Under the pieces are notes generated by a model, which was not told the DNA's origin, ran no database searches, and saw nothing but the letters and a program-made list of their open reading frames with translations. The position numbers were made by a program, and so were the translations under genes. 64,000 bases of DNA from Sphingomonas kyeonggiensis (GTDB lineage: Bacteria > Pseudomonadota > Alphaproteobacteria > Sphingomonadales > Sphingomonadaceae), in assembly GCF_014196745.1 (NCBI RefSeq), contig NZ_JACIEH010000001.1, forward strand, positions 1,876,704 to 1,940,703. Direction: 5' to 3'. Below, one piece after another: positions 46,011 to 54,337 of the stretch. Within the stretch, counting starts at the first letter, position 1. The number at the start of each line of letters is the position of its first letter.

Positions 46011-47240
46011 ATGCGCGGCAAATGGCACTGGATCGGGCTGATTGCGCTGGCGACGGCACTGCCCGCGCATGCCCAGCTCGCGCCGACGCTGCCGTCCCTG
46101 CCCCTGTCTCCGGGACCGGTGCTGGACCGGGTCGGCCAGGATCTCGAGCGGGTGACCGGCAATGTCGCGCAAAGGCTCGAGGATATCCGCCAGACCGCCG
46201 CAGCACAGCTGGTCCGCGACAATCCCGATCGCATCGCGCTCGATCCGGACGGCTTTCCCGCGCGTGCCGGGGAAGTGACGGTCGATGATCCCGACGGAGC
46301 CCTGATCGAGAAGGCCATGGCGAAGGGCTATCGCGTGATCGCCCGCGAGGATGTGCTGGGCGTCGGTTTCGTCCGTCTCTCGGTGCCGCGCGGCCGTTCG
46401 CTCGGCCAGGCGATCCGGGAATTGCGCAAGCTAGGCGGCAAGGATGTCAGCGCCGACCAGCTCCACATGCCGAGCGGCGCAGTCCCCGGCCGGCCGGCAC
46501 CGCCCGCACCCGGCAATGGTCCCATGGTCGGCGTGATCGACGGGGGCGTGGGGGGCGCCGCGCTGGCATCCGGCTTCGCCAGCGGTGCTCCCAGGGCCAA
46601 CGACCATGGCACCGCCGTCGCCTCGTTGATCGCGGGCGCGGGCACGGTGCGTGGCGGACTGCCCGGCGCCCGCATCGCTTCGGCCGATGTCTATGGCAGC
46701 GATCCCGCCGGCGGCAACGCGACCGCGATCGCACGGGCGATCGGCTGGATGGTCCAGAACCGGGTGAGCGTGGTGACGATCAGCCTGGTCGGGCCGCCCA
46801 ACCCGGTGCTGGGCAAGGTGATCGCAGCGGCGCAGGCGCGCGGCACGGTGATCGTCGCCGCGGTGGGCAATAACGGGCCCGCCGCGCCTCCGGCCTATCC
46901 GGCTTCCTATCCCGGCGTGGTCGCGGTGACCGGCATCGATGGCCGTGGCCGGGTGCTGATCGAGTCCGGCCGCGCGACCCATCTCGACTATGCGGCCCCC
47001 GGCGCCGACATGCTGGCGATGGCGTCGAACGGACGCACCATGCGCGTGCGCGGAACCTCCTTCGCAGCGCCCTTCGTCGCGGCGACGATCGCGCGCTTCT
47101 ACTCGGCGCCGGATTCCCCAGGGCTACGTGCCGCAATGGCCAGGGTAGACAGCCAGGCGCGCGACGCCGGATCGCGCGGTCCGGACAGGCTCTATGGCCG
47201 CGGCGTGCTCTGCGAAGCGTGCCGAACCCCCGCACAATAG
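46011..47240 (+). CDS. Exported subtilisin-like serine protease (S8)
   Basis: A 409-residue protein with a signal peptide (MRGKWHWIGLIALATALPAHAQ). A helical propeptide-like segment follows (residues 35-150). The S8 domain has Asp177 in VGVIDGG, His199 in NDHGTAVASLIAG and Ser350 in RGTSFAAPFVAA, with the oxyanion Asn in AAVGNNGP. The ATG at 46011 sits behind AGAAGG; an in-frame ATG at 45978 would place extra residues before the signal peptide. It is periplasmic or secreted. Its position divergent from an ECF sigma/anti-sigma pair suggests that it belongs to that envelope response. Confidence 0.9.
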   Translation: MRGKWHWIGLIALATALPAHAQLAPTLPSLPLSPGPVLDRVGQDLERVTGNVAQRLEDIRQTAAAQLVRDNPDRIALDPDGFPARAGEVTVDDPDGALIEKAMAKGYRVIAREDVLGVGFVRLSVPRGRSLGQAIRELRKLGGKDVSADQLHMPSGAVPGRPAPPAPGNGPMVGVIDGGVGGAALASGFASGAPRANDHGTAVASLIAGAGTVRGGLPGARIASADVYGSDPAGGNATAIARAIGWMVQNRVSVVTISLVGPPNPVLGKVIAAAQARGTVIVAAVGNNGPAAPPAYPASYPGVVAVTGIDGRGRVLIESGRATHLDYAAPGADMLAMASNGRTMRVRGTSFAAPFVAATIARFYSAPDSPGLRAAMARVDSQARDAGSRGPDRLYGRGVLCEACRTPAQ

Positions 47241-47350
47241 ACTGATTTTCCTATAGAAAATGGCGCGCCTGAAATTTTTCCGGCGCCCCGGGATTAAACG
47301 CGATCCGGCCACCGTTCTCCTGATGTCAGTGCATTTTTGGGAGAATGGAA

Positions 47351-48247
47351 ATGATCAAGTTTCTCGGCACCAGCGTCTTCCTCGCCATCGCGCTCGCGGC
47401 GGCTCCGGCTTCGGCGCAGATCCTCGGCGGCGGTGGCGGCCTGGGCGGCGGTGGCGGCCTGGGCGGCGGTCTCGGCGGCTCGGGCATGGGCACGCTCGGC
47501 AGCACGATCGACAGCCCGATGCGGCGCCTGCCCAGCACCAGCGACACCACCGGCAGCCTGCGCGGCTCGTCGCGCACCGAAAAGAATGTCGATACCCGCA
47601 AGGGTCATGTGAAGGCATCGAACGACAGCGCGCTCGACTCCACCGTGGCCAACAGCTCGCGGATCGGCGACCGCACCATCGGCGGCAGCGGATCCGCTTC
47701 GGGCAATGCCGGCGGCAGCGCGGATGCGCAGCTGATCGGTACCGACGCTGTGCGCGACACCGCCGGCAGCACCGTCGGCCGCACCCGCGATGCGGTCTCC
47801 AATGTCCGTGATCGCGCCGGCGGCGCTACCGACCGCGTCCGCGATACCGCGGGCGATGCCGTCGGGCGGACCCGCGACGTAGCCGGCAACACCGTCTCGC
47901 GCGCCCGCAATGCCGTGCCGGGCACGGCCGATGTCTCGGGTACCGCTTCGGGCGCCGCAAGTGGCGCGGGCTCGTTCGGCGGGAGCACGCTGGCACTCGC
48001 CGGTTCCGCGGCAGCCAGTGGCAACGGCGCCTTCCCGGTATCGGTCGGCATGCCGGTCACCGATGCCAAGGGCAAGCTGATCGGTACCGTCCAGTCGGTC
48101 CGCACCGCGGCGCGGGGCAAGGTCGAGCAGGTGCTGGTCAAGGTGAAGGACAAGACCGCCACCCTGCCGGCCGCCAATTTCACCGGCTCGGGCAACGCCC
48201 TGGTCTCTGCCATGGGCAAGGGCGAGGTGAAGGACGCAGCGGAGTGA
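47351..48247 (+). CDS. Exported glycine-rich protein with PRC-barrel-like C-terminus
   Basis: A 298-residue protein of unknown function. A signal peptide ends ASAQ, followed by a Gly-rich stretch (LGGGGGLGGGGGLGGGLGG, residues about 24-43). Then comes a charged repeat region with VRDTAGSTVGRTRDAV / VRDRAGGATDRVRDTAGDAVGRTRDV units (about residues 130-195), and a C-terminal segment (FPVSVGMPVTDAKGKLIGTV, KVEQVLVKVKDKTATL) resembling a PRC-barrel strand set. The ATG at 47351 is preferred to the one at 47345 because GGGAG lies seven bases before it. A cell-envelope role is possible. Confidence 0.75.
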   Translation: MIKFLGTSVFLAIALAAAPASAQILGGGGGLGGGGGLGGGLGGSGMGTLGSTIDSPMRRLPSTSDTTGSLRGSSRTEKNVDTRKGHVKASNDSALDSTVANSSRIGDRTIGGSGSASGNAGGSADAQLIGTDAVRDTAGSTVGRTRDAVSNVRDRAGGATDRVRDTAGDAVGRTRDVAGNTVSRARNAVPGTADVSGTASGAASGAGSFGGSTLALAGSAAASGNGAFPVSVGMPVTDAKGKLIGTVQSVRTAARGKVEQVLVKVKDKTATLPAANFTGSGNALVSAMGKGEVKDAAE

Positions 48248-48310
48248 TGGGCCGGGGTGGTCCGTCCGGACAGTAGGACCATGCCTGCCCGCGGCGCGTC
48301 TGGTTTCAAC

Positions 48311-48370
48311 CAGGCGCGCCGCAGCGCATTCGGGCAGGCGCGCCGCAGCGCATCCCAACAGGCGCCGCGA
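48311..48370. repeat. 24-bp tandem repeat, 2.5 copies
   Basis: The 19-base unit CAGGCGCGCCGCAGCGCAT occurs at 48311-48329 and again at 48335-48353. A shortened third copy starts at 48359, so the period is 24 bases. The array runs straight into palindrome copy A of the downstream regulatory element. Confidence 0.8.
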
Positions 48371-48403
48371 TACCAAGGTATATGGGAGACCATGGTGCAA
48401 TAG
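48365..48403. promoter_or_regulatory. Palindromic regulon element, copy A
   Basis: The right arm ACCATGGTGCAATAG (48389-48403) matches the shared arm ACCATSGTNCAATRG. The left arm is only partly kept, as ACCAAGGT (48372-48379), nine bases before. The conserved arm faces the epoxide hydrolase gene, whose start is 128 bases downstream. Copies B, C and D lie at 52825, 59827 and 62445. Confidence 0.6.
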
Positions 48404-48407
48404 CCGA

Positions 48408-48443
48408 GCCCGCGGCGGCGGACCCATAGTCCGGGCCGCGGGC
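48408..48443 (+). other. Perfect hairpin in the leader of the epoxide hydrolase gene
   Basis: Arms GCCCGCGG (48408-48415) and CCGCGGGC (48436-48443), with an inner CGGAC/GTCCG stem. It lies directly after element A and before the coding start, so it would be in the transcript leader if transcription starts near the element. Confidence 0.5.
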
Positions 48444-48530
48444 GCTCTCCTTGCTTCAGTCCGCACCCTGACATTTCGGGAGACTGTGCGGGCATCCCTG
48501 ACAGGCTCCAGCAACCAGTGGAGCATGATC

Positions 48531-49928
48531 ATGCCTGAATCCCGTTCCTCGCTCGGCCGCCGCCAGTTCCTGCTCACGTCCGCGGCGGTGGGTGCCGCCG
48601 GCGCGGTGATGCCGCTCGCCGCGCATGCCGCCCAGGCGCCCGCACCGGTCGCGACCGCCACGCTTTCCAGCGCCAAGGCGGTGTCCGGCATCACCACCGC
48701 AACGCTGGCCGGGGCCACGCTGATCGGCACCGTCGCGCCGGCCGGATCCGACGACGACACCAGCATCCGCCCCTTCCACTACCGGGCGAAGGACGAGGAG
48801 CTGGCCGATCTCAAGCGCCGCATCCTCGCGACCAAATGGCCGAGCAGGGAAGTCGTGACCGACACTTCGCAGGGCGTACAGCTCGCGACGATCGAGAAGC
48901 TCGCGCGCTACTGGGCGGCCAGCCACGACTGGCGCAAGCTCGAGGCGCGGCTCGACAAGCTGCCCCAGTTCGTCACCCGCATCGACGGAGTCGACATCCA
49001 CTTCATCCATGTGAAGTCGAAGCACTCGAACGCGCTGCCGGTGATCGTAACCCATGGCTGGCCCGGCTCGATCATCGAGCAGATGAAGATCATCGGCCCG
49101 CTCACCGATCCCACCGCGCATGGCGGCACGCCAGCCGATGCGTTCGACGTGGTGATCCCCTCGCTCCCCGGCCATGGATTCTCGGGCAAGCCGACCGTGC
49201 TCGGCTGGGACCCGATCCGCATCACCAAGACCTGGGCGGTGCTGATGCAGCGGCTCGGCTACACCCGCTACGTCGCCCAGGGCGGCGACTGGGGCAATGC
49301 GGTGACCGAGCAGCTCGCTTTGCTCACCCCGCCGGGCCTGCTCGGCATTCATACCAACATGCCGGCGACCATCCCGGACGAGATTGCCGCGGCGCTCGCC
49401 TCGGGCAACAAGCCGGCCAACCTGTCCGCCGACGAGACCTATGCCTGGGACCAGCTCGATTTCTTCTACAAGCACGGCCTCGCCTATGCCCAGGAAATGG
49501 GCAATCGCCCGCAGACGCTCTACGCGATCGAGGACTCGCCCATCGGCCTCGCCGCCTGGATGCTCGACCATGATGCGCGCAGCTACGACCTGATCGCCCG
49601 CGTGTTCGACGGCGCCGCCGAAGGGCTGACCCGCGACGACATCCTCGACAATGTCACGCTCTACTGGCTGACCAATACCGCCGTCTCGTCGGCCCGGCTC
49701 TATTGGGAGAGCAAGCTCGCCTTCTTCGCGCCGAAGCACGTGCCGTTGCCGACTGCGGTGAGTGCCTTCCCGGACGAGATATACACCGCACCCAAGAGCT
49801 GGACCGAGCAGGCCTATCCCAAGCTCATCCACTACAAGCGCATGCCCAAGGGCGGGCATTTCGCCGCCTGGGAACAGCCCGGGGCCTTTACCGAAGAACT
49901 GCGCGAAAGCTTCCGGCCTCTCCGCTGA
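48531..49928 (+). CDS. Tat-exported epoxide hydrolase (EHN family)
   Basis: A 465-residue alpha/beta hydrolase expected to open epoxides to diols. A twin-arginine signal (GRRQFLLTSAAVGAAGAV, Arg10-Arg11) sends it to the periplasm. An epoxide hydrolase N-terminal domain (IRPFHYRAKDEELADLKRRI, residues 79-98) precedes the hydrolase fold. Residues 175-180 HGWPGS form the oxyanion loop and Asp253 in QGGDWGN is the nucleophile. The catalytic His is in KGGHFAAWEQP near the C-terminus. The ATG at 48531 follows GGAG by seven bases. Regulatory element A, a hairpin and a tandem repeat lie upstream. A perfect hairpin separates it from msrB downstream. Confidence 0.9.
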   Translation: MPESRSSLGRRQFLLTSAAVGAAGAVMPLAAHAAQAPAPVATATLSSAKAVSGITTATLAGATLIGTVAPAGSDDDTSIRPFHYRAKDEELADLKRRILATKWPSREVVTDTSQGVQLATIEKLARYWAASHDWRKLEARLDKLPQFVTRIDGVDIHFIHVKSKHSNALPVIVTHGWPGSIIEQMKIIGPLTDPTAHGGTPADAFDVVIPSLPGHGFSGKPTVLGWDPIRITKTWAVLMQRLGYTRYVAQGGDWGNAVTEQLALLTPPGLLGIHTNMPATIPDEIAAALASGNKPANLSADETYAWDQLDFFYKHGLAYAQEMGNRPQTLYAIEDSPIGLAAWMLDHDARSYDLIARVFDGAAEGLTRDDILDNVTLYWLTNTAVSSARLYWESKLAFFAPKHVPLPTAVSAFPDEIYTAPKSWTEQAYPKLIHYKRMPKGGHFAAWEQPGAFTEELRESFRPLR

Positions 49929-49946
49929 AGCCAGCCCCGGAAGCTG

Positions 49947-49976
49947 CGGGAGCGCCGATCCCCAGAGGCGCTCCCG
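49947..49976 (+). terminator. Hairpin between epoxide hydrolase and msrB
   Basis: Ten-base perfect arms CGGGAGCGCC and GGCGCTCCCG with a ten-base loop, 18 bases after the epoxide hydrolase stop. There is no T tract. It may reduce read-through into msrB. Confidence 0.55.
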
Positions 49977-50006
49977 CCCCCGTTCCAGTTCCACAAGGCC
50001 TTTCCC

Positions 50007-50474
50007 ATGACCTTCGATCTCACCCCGCCCAGCCCGGCCCTGTTCGCCGCCCTCGCCGCCGCCCTCACCCCCGAGGAGCGGCACATGCTGCTCGATCATG
50101 GCGAGGAAGCGCCGTTCTGCGGCGTGTTCCTCCACGAGAAGCGCGCCGGCCTCTATACCTGCCGCTTGTGCGGGCTGCCGCTGTTCGTCTCCGGCGCCAA
50201 GTTCGAGAGCGGCACGGGCTGGCCAAGCTTCACCGCGCCGTTCGACGAGACGCATTTGCGGGGTATCAGGGACACGCGCTACGGCATGTCGCGCACCGAG
50301 ATCCTCTGCGCGCGCTGCGGCGCGCACCAGGGCCATGTCTTCCCCGACGGCCCGCCGCCCACAGGGCTGCGCTACTGCATCAATTCGGGTTCGCTCGACT
50401 TCACGCCCCAGGGCGAGCCGCTCCCGGACAAGCTCGGCCGCGGCGCACCGGAGGGCTTGCCCTGGACGGACTAG
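50007..50474 (+). CDS. msrB: Peptide-methionine (R)-S-oxide reductase
   Basis: A 155-residue cytoplasmic repair enzyme reducing methionine-R-sulfoxide in proteins. Zinc is held by two CxxC pairs (TCRLCG and LCARCG). The core GTGWPSF and the catalytic cysteine motif RYCINSGSL are present. The first 40 residues ([32 protein letters not shown]) are typical of the standalone form. It ends four bases into the convergent DUF3237 gene. Confidence 0.93.
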   Translation: MTFDLTPPSPALFAALAAALTPEERHMLLDHGEEAPFCGVFLHEKRAGLYTCRLCGLPLFVSGAKFESGTGWPSFTAPFDETHLRGIRDTRYGMSRTEILCARCGAHQGHVFPDGPPPTGLRYCINSGSLDFTPQGEPLPDKLGRGAPEGLPWTD

Positions 50475-50923
50475 GCGATCTCGAAGACCTCATAGACCGG
50501 CCCCGTCGCGCGACGATGACCGGTGCCGACCGCGACAATGCGGTTCAGCCATTCGTAGCGCGGCGCCGAAGTCGTAAAGCTCGCGGTGATGCGGAAATAA
50601 TAGGAGCCCGGATCGACATCCTCGCCCCGCCCGATCGCGGCGATCACTTCGGGCGGGCCATGGCGGATGCCGGCATAGGTCATCGCGATCAGCGCGTCGT
50701 CGTCGGTCCGCAGCACCACCCGCGCATCGAGCAGCACCGCACCGTCGCCGCGCAAAATCTGCCAGTCGGTCCCGCCCGGCAGCACGATGCCCGACAGCCG
50801 ATCGCCGATGAACCGGCCGGAGGGCAGGTCCCCGATCCGCCGTTCGGCACCCGGCGGCCCGCCGGCGAGATGCAGCCCGTCCACCGCCACCTCGAGCGTG
50901 AACAGGGGGCGCGTGTGGATCAT
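50471..50923 (-). CDS. DUF3237 (UPF0311) family protein
   Basis: A 150-residue cytoplasmic protein with the family layout: PLFTLEVAV start, [26 protein letters not shown] centre, [25 protein letters not shown], then [30 protein letters not shown]. Function is unestablished; relatives accompany catabolic genes. It overlaps the upstream hydrolase gene by four bases (ATGA) and is last in a four-gene minus-strand operon that begins with the SDR gene beside element B. Confidence 0.88.
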   Translation of the reverse strand: MIHTRPLFTLEVAVDGLHLAGGPPGAERRIGDLPSGRFIGDRLSGIVLPGGTDWQILRGDGAVLLDARVVLRTDDDALIAMTYAGIRHGPPEVIAAIGRGEDVDPGSYYFRITASFTTSAPRYEWLNRIVAVGTGHRRATGPVYEVFEIA

Positions 50924-51801
50924 GTCAGCCTCCGTGCCAGGAATTCGCGGATCAGGACCGCGCAGTCTTCGAGCTTCTCGTCGAGCGCAAAATGCCCCGC
51001 GTCGAGAATATGGACCTCCGCATCAGGCACGTCGCGCAGATAGGCGTGCGCACCGGCGGTGGCGAAGGAAGGATCATAGCGTCCCCACAGCACGAGCAGC
51101 GGCGGGAGATGCGCGCGCAGCCAGGCCTGCCATTCGGGGTAAGCAGCGACATTGGTGCGATAATCGTAGAACAGGTCCGCCTGGATCCGCCGCTGCCCGG
51201 GCCGTGCCAGGAACGCTGCCTCGTCGGTCCAGCTGTCGGGGTCGTAGCGCTCGGGCGACGGGCTGGTGCCGAGATGCCGCTGCCGCGCGCCCTCGAGCGA
51301 CGTGAACGCGCCGATCACCGCCTCCTCATGCGCCGCGCGGTCACGCCAATAGGCGCGGCGGGATTCCCAGAGCGGCCCCAACCCTTCTTCATGCGCCACC
51401 GCATTCTGGACCAGGATCGCCTGCACCTGCTCCGGCCGACGCACCGCAAGGCGCATGCCGACCGGCCCACCATAGTCCTGCTGGAGCAGCGCATAGCGCG
51501 CGATCCCCAGCGCCTCCACCAGCCCCTCGACCAGCTCGGCGAGCCGGTCGAAGGTGTAGGCGAAGTCGTCGGACGACGGCGCATCGCTGTGCCCGAACCC
51601 GGGATAGTCGGGCGCGATCAGCCGGTAGCGATCGGCCAGCAGCGGGATCAGCCGTTCCCACATGCGCGACGAGGACGGATAGCCGTGCAGCATCAGGATC
51701 ACCGGCGCGTCCGGTGGTCCCGCCTCCCGGTAGAAGAGCCGCAACCCCGCCACCGTCGCGAAGCGATAGGCGGTGCCGGCCGGGCGGAAGGGCGAAGCCA
51801 C
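50920..51801 (-). CDS. Alpha/beta hydrolase, haloalkane dehalogenase/epoxide hydrolase type
   Basis: A 293-residue cytoplasmic hydrolase. Oxyanion motif MLHGYPSSSRMW (residues 37-48), nucleophile elbow LQQDYGGPVG with Asp109, and a catalytic His in DAGHFALDE. An Asp rather than Ser nucleophile places it with haloalkane dehalogenases and soluble epoxide hydrolases, not with esterases. The start is GTG (51799-51801). It is 9 bases downstream of the tautomerase gene and overlaps the DUF3237 gene. The true substrate is not deducible. Confidence 0.87.
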   Translation of the reverse strand: MASPFRPAGTAYRFATVAGLRLFYREAGPPDAPVILMLHGYPSSSRMWERLIPLLADRYRLIAPDYPGFGHSDAPSSDDFAYTFDRLAELVEGLVEALGIARYALLQQDYGGPVGMRLAVRRPEQVQAILVQNAVAHEEGLGPLWESRRAYWRDRAAHEEAVIGAFTSLEGARQRHLGTSPSPERYDPDSWTDEAAFLARPGQRRIQADLFYDYRTNVAAYPEWQAWLRAHLPPLLVLWGRYDPSFATAGAHAYLRDVPDAEVHILDAGHFALDEKLEDCAVLIREFLARRLT

Positions 51802-51810
51802 GCCCAGGCC

Positions 51811-52044
51811 TTAGCCCTTCCCGGCCATCTTCGCGCGATATTCGAGCGCGGGTAGCCCGCCCCAGCCCCAATTGTCGGGATCGACTTCCTCGATCACCAC
51901 CCAGGTCCAGTCGAGCGGCTTGCCCAGCACGTCGAGCAGCACCTTGCTCATTCCCATATGGATGGCAGCCTTCTCCTCGGCAGTGAGGCGGTCGGTGCCC
52001 GGCGTGGTGCCTTCGCGGGTGAGCTGTACGGTTATCATCGGCAT
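51811..52044 (-). CDS. 4-oxalocrotonate tautomerase family protein
   Basis: A 77-residue enzyme of the 4-oxalocrotonate tautomerase superfamily. It starts Met-Pro-Met-Ile-Thr-Val, so after Met removal it has the catalytic Pro1. The Trp-rich middle (DWTWVVIEEVDPDNWGWGG) resembles the cis-3-chloroacrylic/YusQ-like branch more than classic XylH. The ATG at 52042-52044 follows GGAGGAG. It lies between the SDR and hydrolase genes and probably acts on keto-enol intermediates made nearby. Confidence 0.85.
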   Translation of the reverse strand: MPMITVQLTREGTTPGTDRLTAEEKAAIHMGMSKVLLDVLGKPLDWTWVVIEEVDPDNWGWGGLPALEYRAKMAGKG

Positions 52045-52058
52045 GGTCTGTCTCCTCC

Positions 52059-52769
52059 TCAGGCGCCGGCCGCCTGGCCGCCATCGACATGGAGCGTCTC
52101 GCCGGTGACGAATCCGGCATCCTCCAGATAGAGCACCGCGCCGATGATGTCGGGGATGTCGCCCATCCGCCCGACGGGGTGCAGCGCGGCGAGTGCCTCG
52201 TGCGTCTCCGGCGCGTGCATCGGGGTGCGGATCACGCCCGGGGACACCGCGTTCACCCGGATGCCCCTTCTGGCATATTCGATCGCCAGGCTGCGCGTCG
52301 CCGCGTCGATCCCGCCCTTGCTCAGCGAGGCGAGCACCGAGGGCACCTTCGAGCTCGGCGCGCGGACCAGGCTGGTGGTGATGCTGACGACGTGCCCGGC
52401 GCCCTGCTTCGCCATCGCCGCGATCGCCGCCTGGGTGGTGAAGTGGAAGCCGGTCAGGTTGGTCGCGACCACCCGTGCATAGTCTTCCGGCGTATAGTCG
52501 GTGAAGGGTTTGGCGACGAAGATGCCGGCATTGTTGACCAGCGTGTCCACCCGCCCGAACCGCGCCAGCGCTTCGGCCACGACACGCGGCCCGGTCTCCG
52601 GATCGCCGATGTCGCCGGCAACGCTCAGCAACGCGGGATCGTCGGACGGCCGGATCGTGCGCGAGGTGCCGACGACGCGGTAGCCCCGCGCCAGGAATGC
52701 CGTGACCAGCGCCGCCCCGATGCCTTGCGACGCACCGGTGACGATCGCGACTTTCTGCTCGTTCTCCAT
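52059..52769 (-). CDS. Short-chain dehydrogenase/reductase lacking the catalytic Tyr
   Basis: A 236-residue Rossmann-fold protein with TGASQGIG (residues 11-18) for the cofactor, the NNAG motif, and the C-terminal VSPGVIRTPM and VTGETLHVDGG. The usual Tyr-x3-Lys is replaced: the segment around the active site reads SVLASLSKGGID, with Lys kept and Ala where Tyr should be. The upstream Ser (VSITTS) is kept. It is the first gene of the minus operon (SDR, tautomerase, hydrolase, DUF3237), 56 bases from element B. It may still bind NAD(P)H; the chemistry is uncertain. Confidence 0.9.
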   Translation of the reverse strand: MENEQKVAIVTGASQGIGAALVTAFLARGYRVVGTSRTIRPSDDPALLSVAGDIGDPETGPRVVAEALARFGRVDTLVNNAGIFVAKPFTDYTPEDYARVVATNLTGFHFTTQAAIAAMAKQGAGHVVSITTSLVRAPSSKVPSVLASLSKGGIDAATRSLAIEYARRGIRVNAVSPGVIRTPMHAPETHEALAALHPVGRMGDIPDIIGAVLYLEDAGFVTGETLHVDGGQAAGA

Positions 52770-52824
52770 GGGAAGACCTCATCTGTGGAAGGTCTCCGCG
52801 ATATCGGCGGGGCCGGTTCGGCCG

Positions 52825-52863
52825 CCATTGTCCGATGGTGTCGCCAATACCATGGTCCAATGG
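52825..52863. promoter_or_regulatory. Palindromic regulon element, copy B
   Basis: The left arm CCATTGTCCGATGGT (52825-52839) and right arm ACCATGGTCCAATGG (52849-52863) are inverted copies matching at 12 of 15 positions, nine bases apart. The left arm faces the SDR gene (start 56 bases away) and the right arm faces the plus-strand gene at 52933 (70 bases away). Confidence 0.7.
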
Positions 52864-52932
52864 CATCCAGCGGGGTCGAGCTGCCAGATCGGAGTGCGCC
52901 GGAACGTCTTCCGCCGCCACCAAGGATCACCG

Positions 52933-53652
52933 ATGCACCGTCTCCTCACCGAAGCCCTTGTCGCGCATGGCGGCCTGGAACGCTGGCGCAGCTACCAGAC
53001 CCTGTCCGCGACGATCGTCACCGGCGGCGCCTTCTGGGGGATCAAGGGGCTGGTGCAGGACAGCGATCCGCGCCGGATCACCGTGACGCTCGATCACGAA
53101 TGGGCGACGCTCGCCCAGTTCGGCGCGCCCGACTGGCGCAGCGTGTTCCGCCCGGAACGCATCGCGATCTGCGACAGCAGCGACCGGGTGGTCGCCGAAC
53201 GCGCCGATCCCCGCGCCAGCTTTGCCGGCCATGCGATCGACACGCCCTGGGACCCGCTCCACCGGGCCTATTTCAACGGCTATGCGCTGTGGACCTATCT
53301 CACCACGCCCTTCCTGCTCGCCGAGCCCGATGTCGGAATCGAGGACATTGCCCCGATCGAGCAGGGCGGCGAAACCTGGCGCGGGCTGCGCGCCACCTTC
53401 CCGGCGCGGATTGCCACGCACAGTACCGGGCAGGACTTCTATTTCGGCCCCGACGGACTGCTCGCCCGTCACGACTATCATGTCGATGTCGCCGGTGGCT
53501 TTGCCGGTGCGCATCTCGTCTCGGACTTTGTCGAGGTCGCCGGCTTCCGCTTCCCCACCCGTCGCCGCGCCTATCGCCGGGGCGGGGACGGCATGCCGAT
53601 CCTCGAGCCCGTCATGGTGTCGATCGACGTGTCTGACTTCGCCCTCGCCTGA
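52933..53652 (+). CDS. Conserved-looking protein of unknown function
   Basis: A 239-residue cytoplasmic protein without a recognised domain and without signal peptide or membrane helix. Visible features are HGGLERWRSYQTLSATI at the start, and later many paired beta-strand segments (DFYFGPDGLLARHDYHVDVAGG, AHLVSDFVEVAGFRFPTRRRAY), suggesting a lipocalin-like or half-barrel ligand-binding fold. The ATG at 52933 follows AAGGAT. It is 20 bases upstream of the FMN reductase gene and is served by the right arm of element B, so it belongs to the same regulon. Confidence 0.7.
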   Translation: MHRLLTEALVAHGGLERWRSYQTLSATIVTGGAFWGIKGLVQDSDPRRITVTLDHEWATLAQFGAPDWRSVFRPERIAICDSSDRVVAERADPRASFAGHAIDTPWDPLHRAYFNGYALWTYLTTPFLLAEPDVGIEDIAPIEQGGETWRGLRATFPARIATHSTGQDFYFGPDGLLARHDYHVDVAGGFAGAHLVSDFVEVAGFRFPTRRRAYRRGGDGMPILEPVMVSIDVSDFALA

Positions 53653-53672
53653 TCCACCAAGGAGCCAGCCCG

Positions 53673-54257
53673 ATGACCCAGCCTCGCATCGCCATCATCC
53701 TGGGCACGACCCGTGCCACGCGCTTCGCCGACGTCCCGGCGGGCTGGCTCCTCGAACAGGCAGCGGCGCGCGGGGACATGGCGGTCGAGCTGCTCGACCT
53801 GCGCGACTATCCGATGCCCTTCTTCGACGAGACCGCATCCAATGCATGGGTCCCGTCGCAGAACGAAATCGCCCGGGCCTGGCAGCGCAAGGTCGCCGAA
53901 TTCGACGGCTATGTCTTCGTCACTGCCGAATATAACCGCAGCATCCCGGCGGTCCTCAAGAACGCGCTCGACTATGCCTATCCCGAATGGAACCGGAAGC
54001 CGGCCGCCTTTCTCGGCTATGGCAGCGTCGGCGGAGCCCGCGCGGTGGAGCAGCTCCGGCTGATCTGCGTCGAGCTGCAGATGGCGCCCACCCGCACCGG
54101 CGTGCACCTGCAGGGCGCCGACTTCCTCGCCGCATGGCAGGAAGGCAGGCCGCTCGACGACCTGCCCTATCTCGCCCCGAATGCCGCGACGATGCTGGAC
54201 GAGCTGCACTGGTGGGCGAGCGCCCTGTCCCGCGCCCGGGCGGAGACTGGCGGATAA
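53673..54257 (+). CDS. NADPH-dependent FMN reductase
   Basis: A 194-residue flavodoxin-fold oxidoreductase. The FMN-phosphate loop is GTTRATRFADVPAGWL (residues 11-26) and the family signature TAEYNRSIPAVLKNALDY is complete. The C-terminus LDELHWWASALS is usual for the family. It could supply reduced flavin or reduce quinones and azo compounds. The start lies 20 bases after the previous gene, making a two-gene operon from element B. Confidence 0.92.
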   Translation: MTQPRIAIILGTTRATRFADVPAGWLLEQAAARGDMAVELLDLRDYPMPFFDETASNAWVPSQNEIARAWQRKVAEFDGYVFVTAEYNRSIPAVLKNALDYAYPEWNRKPAAFLGYGSVGGARAVEQLRLICVELQMAPTRTGVHLQGADFLAAWQEGRPLDDLPYLAPNAATMLDELHWWASALSRARAETGG

Positions 54258-54337
54258 AGACCGATCAGTCCGATATGGACTAAAACCGCACTTCCGGACT
54301 AGTGTGATGGCCAGACCGCTGCTCTTGGGGATCGGGC

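Noticed and set aside
51811..52923. A 370-codon fused frame across the tautomerase, SDR and promoter region
   Set aside because: The SDR is read in a different frame with complete motifs, and the tautomerase has its own ATG, ribosome site and Pro1; the longer frame has no start signal.
54267..54281. AGTCC/GGACT palindrome before the STN receptor as a FecI-type promoter
   Set aside because: It does not match known FecI -35/-10 elements, and five-base arms alone are weak evidence; it is kept only as a note on the receptor gene.
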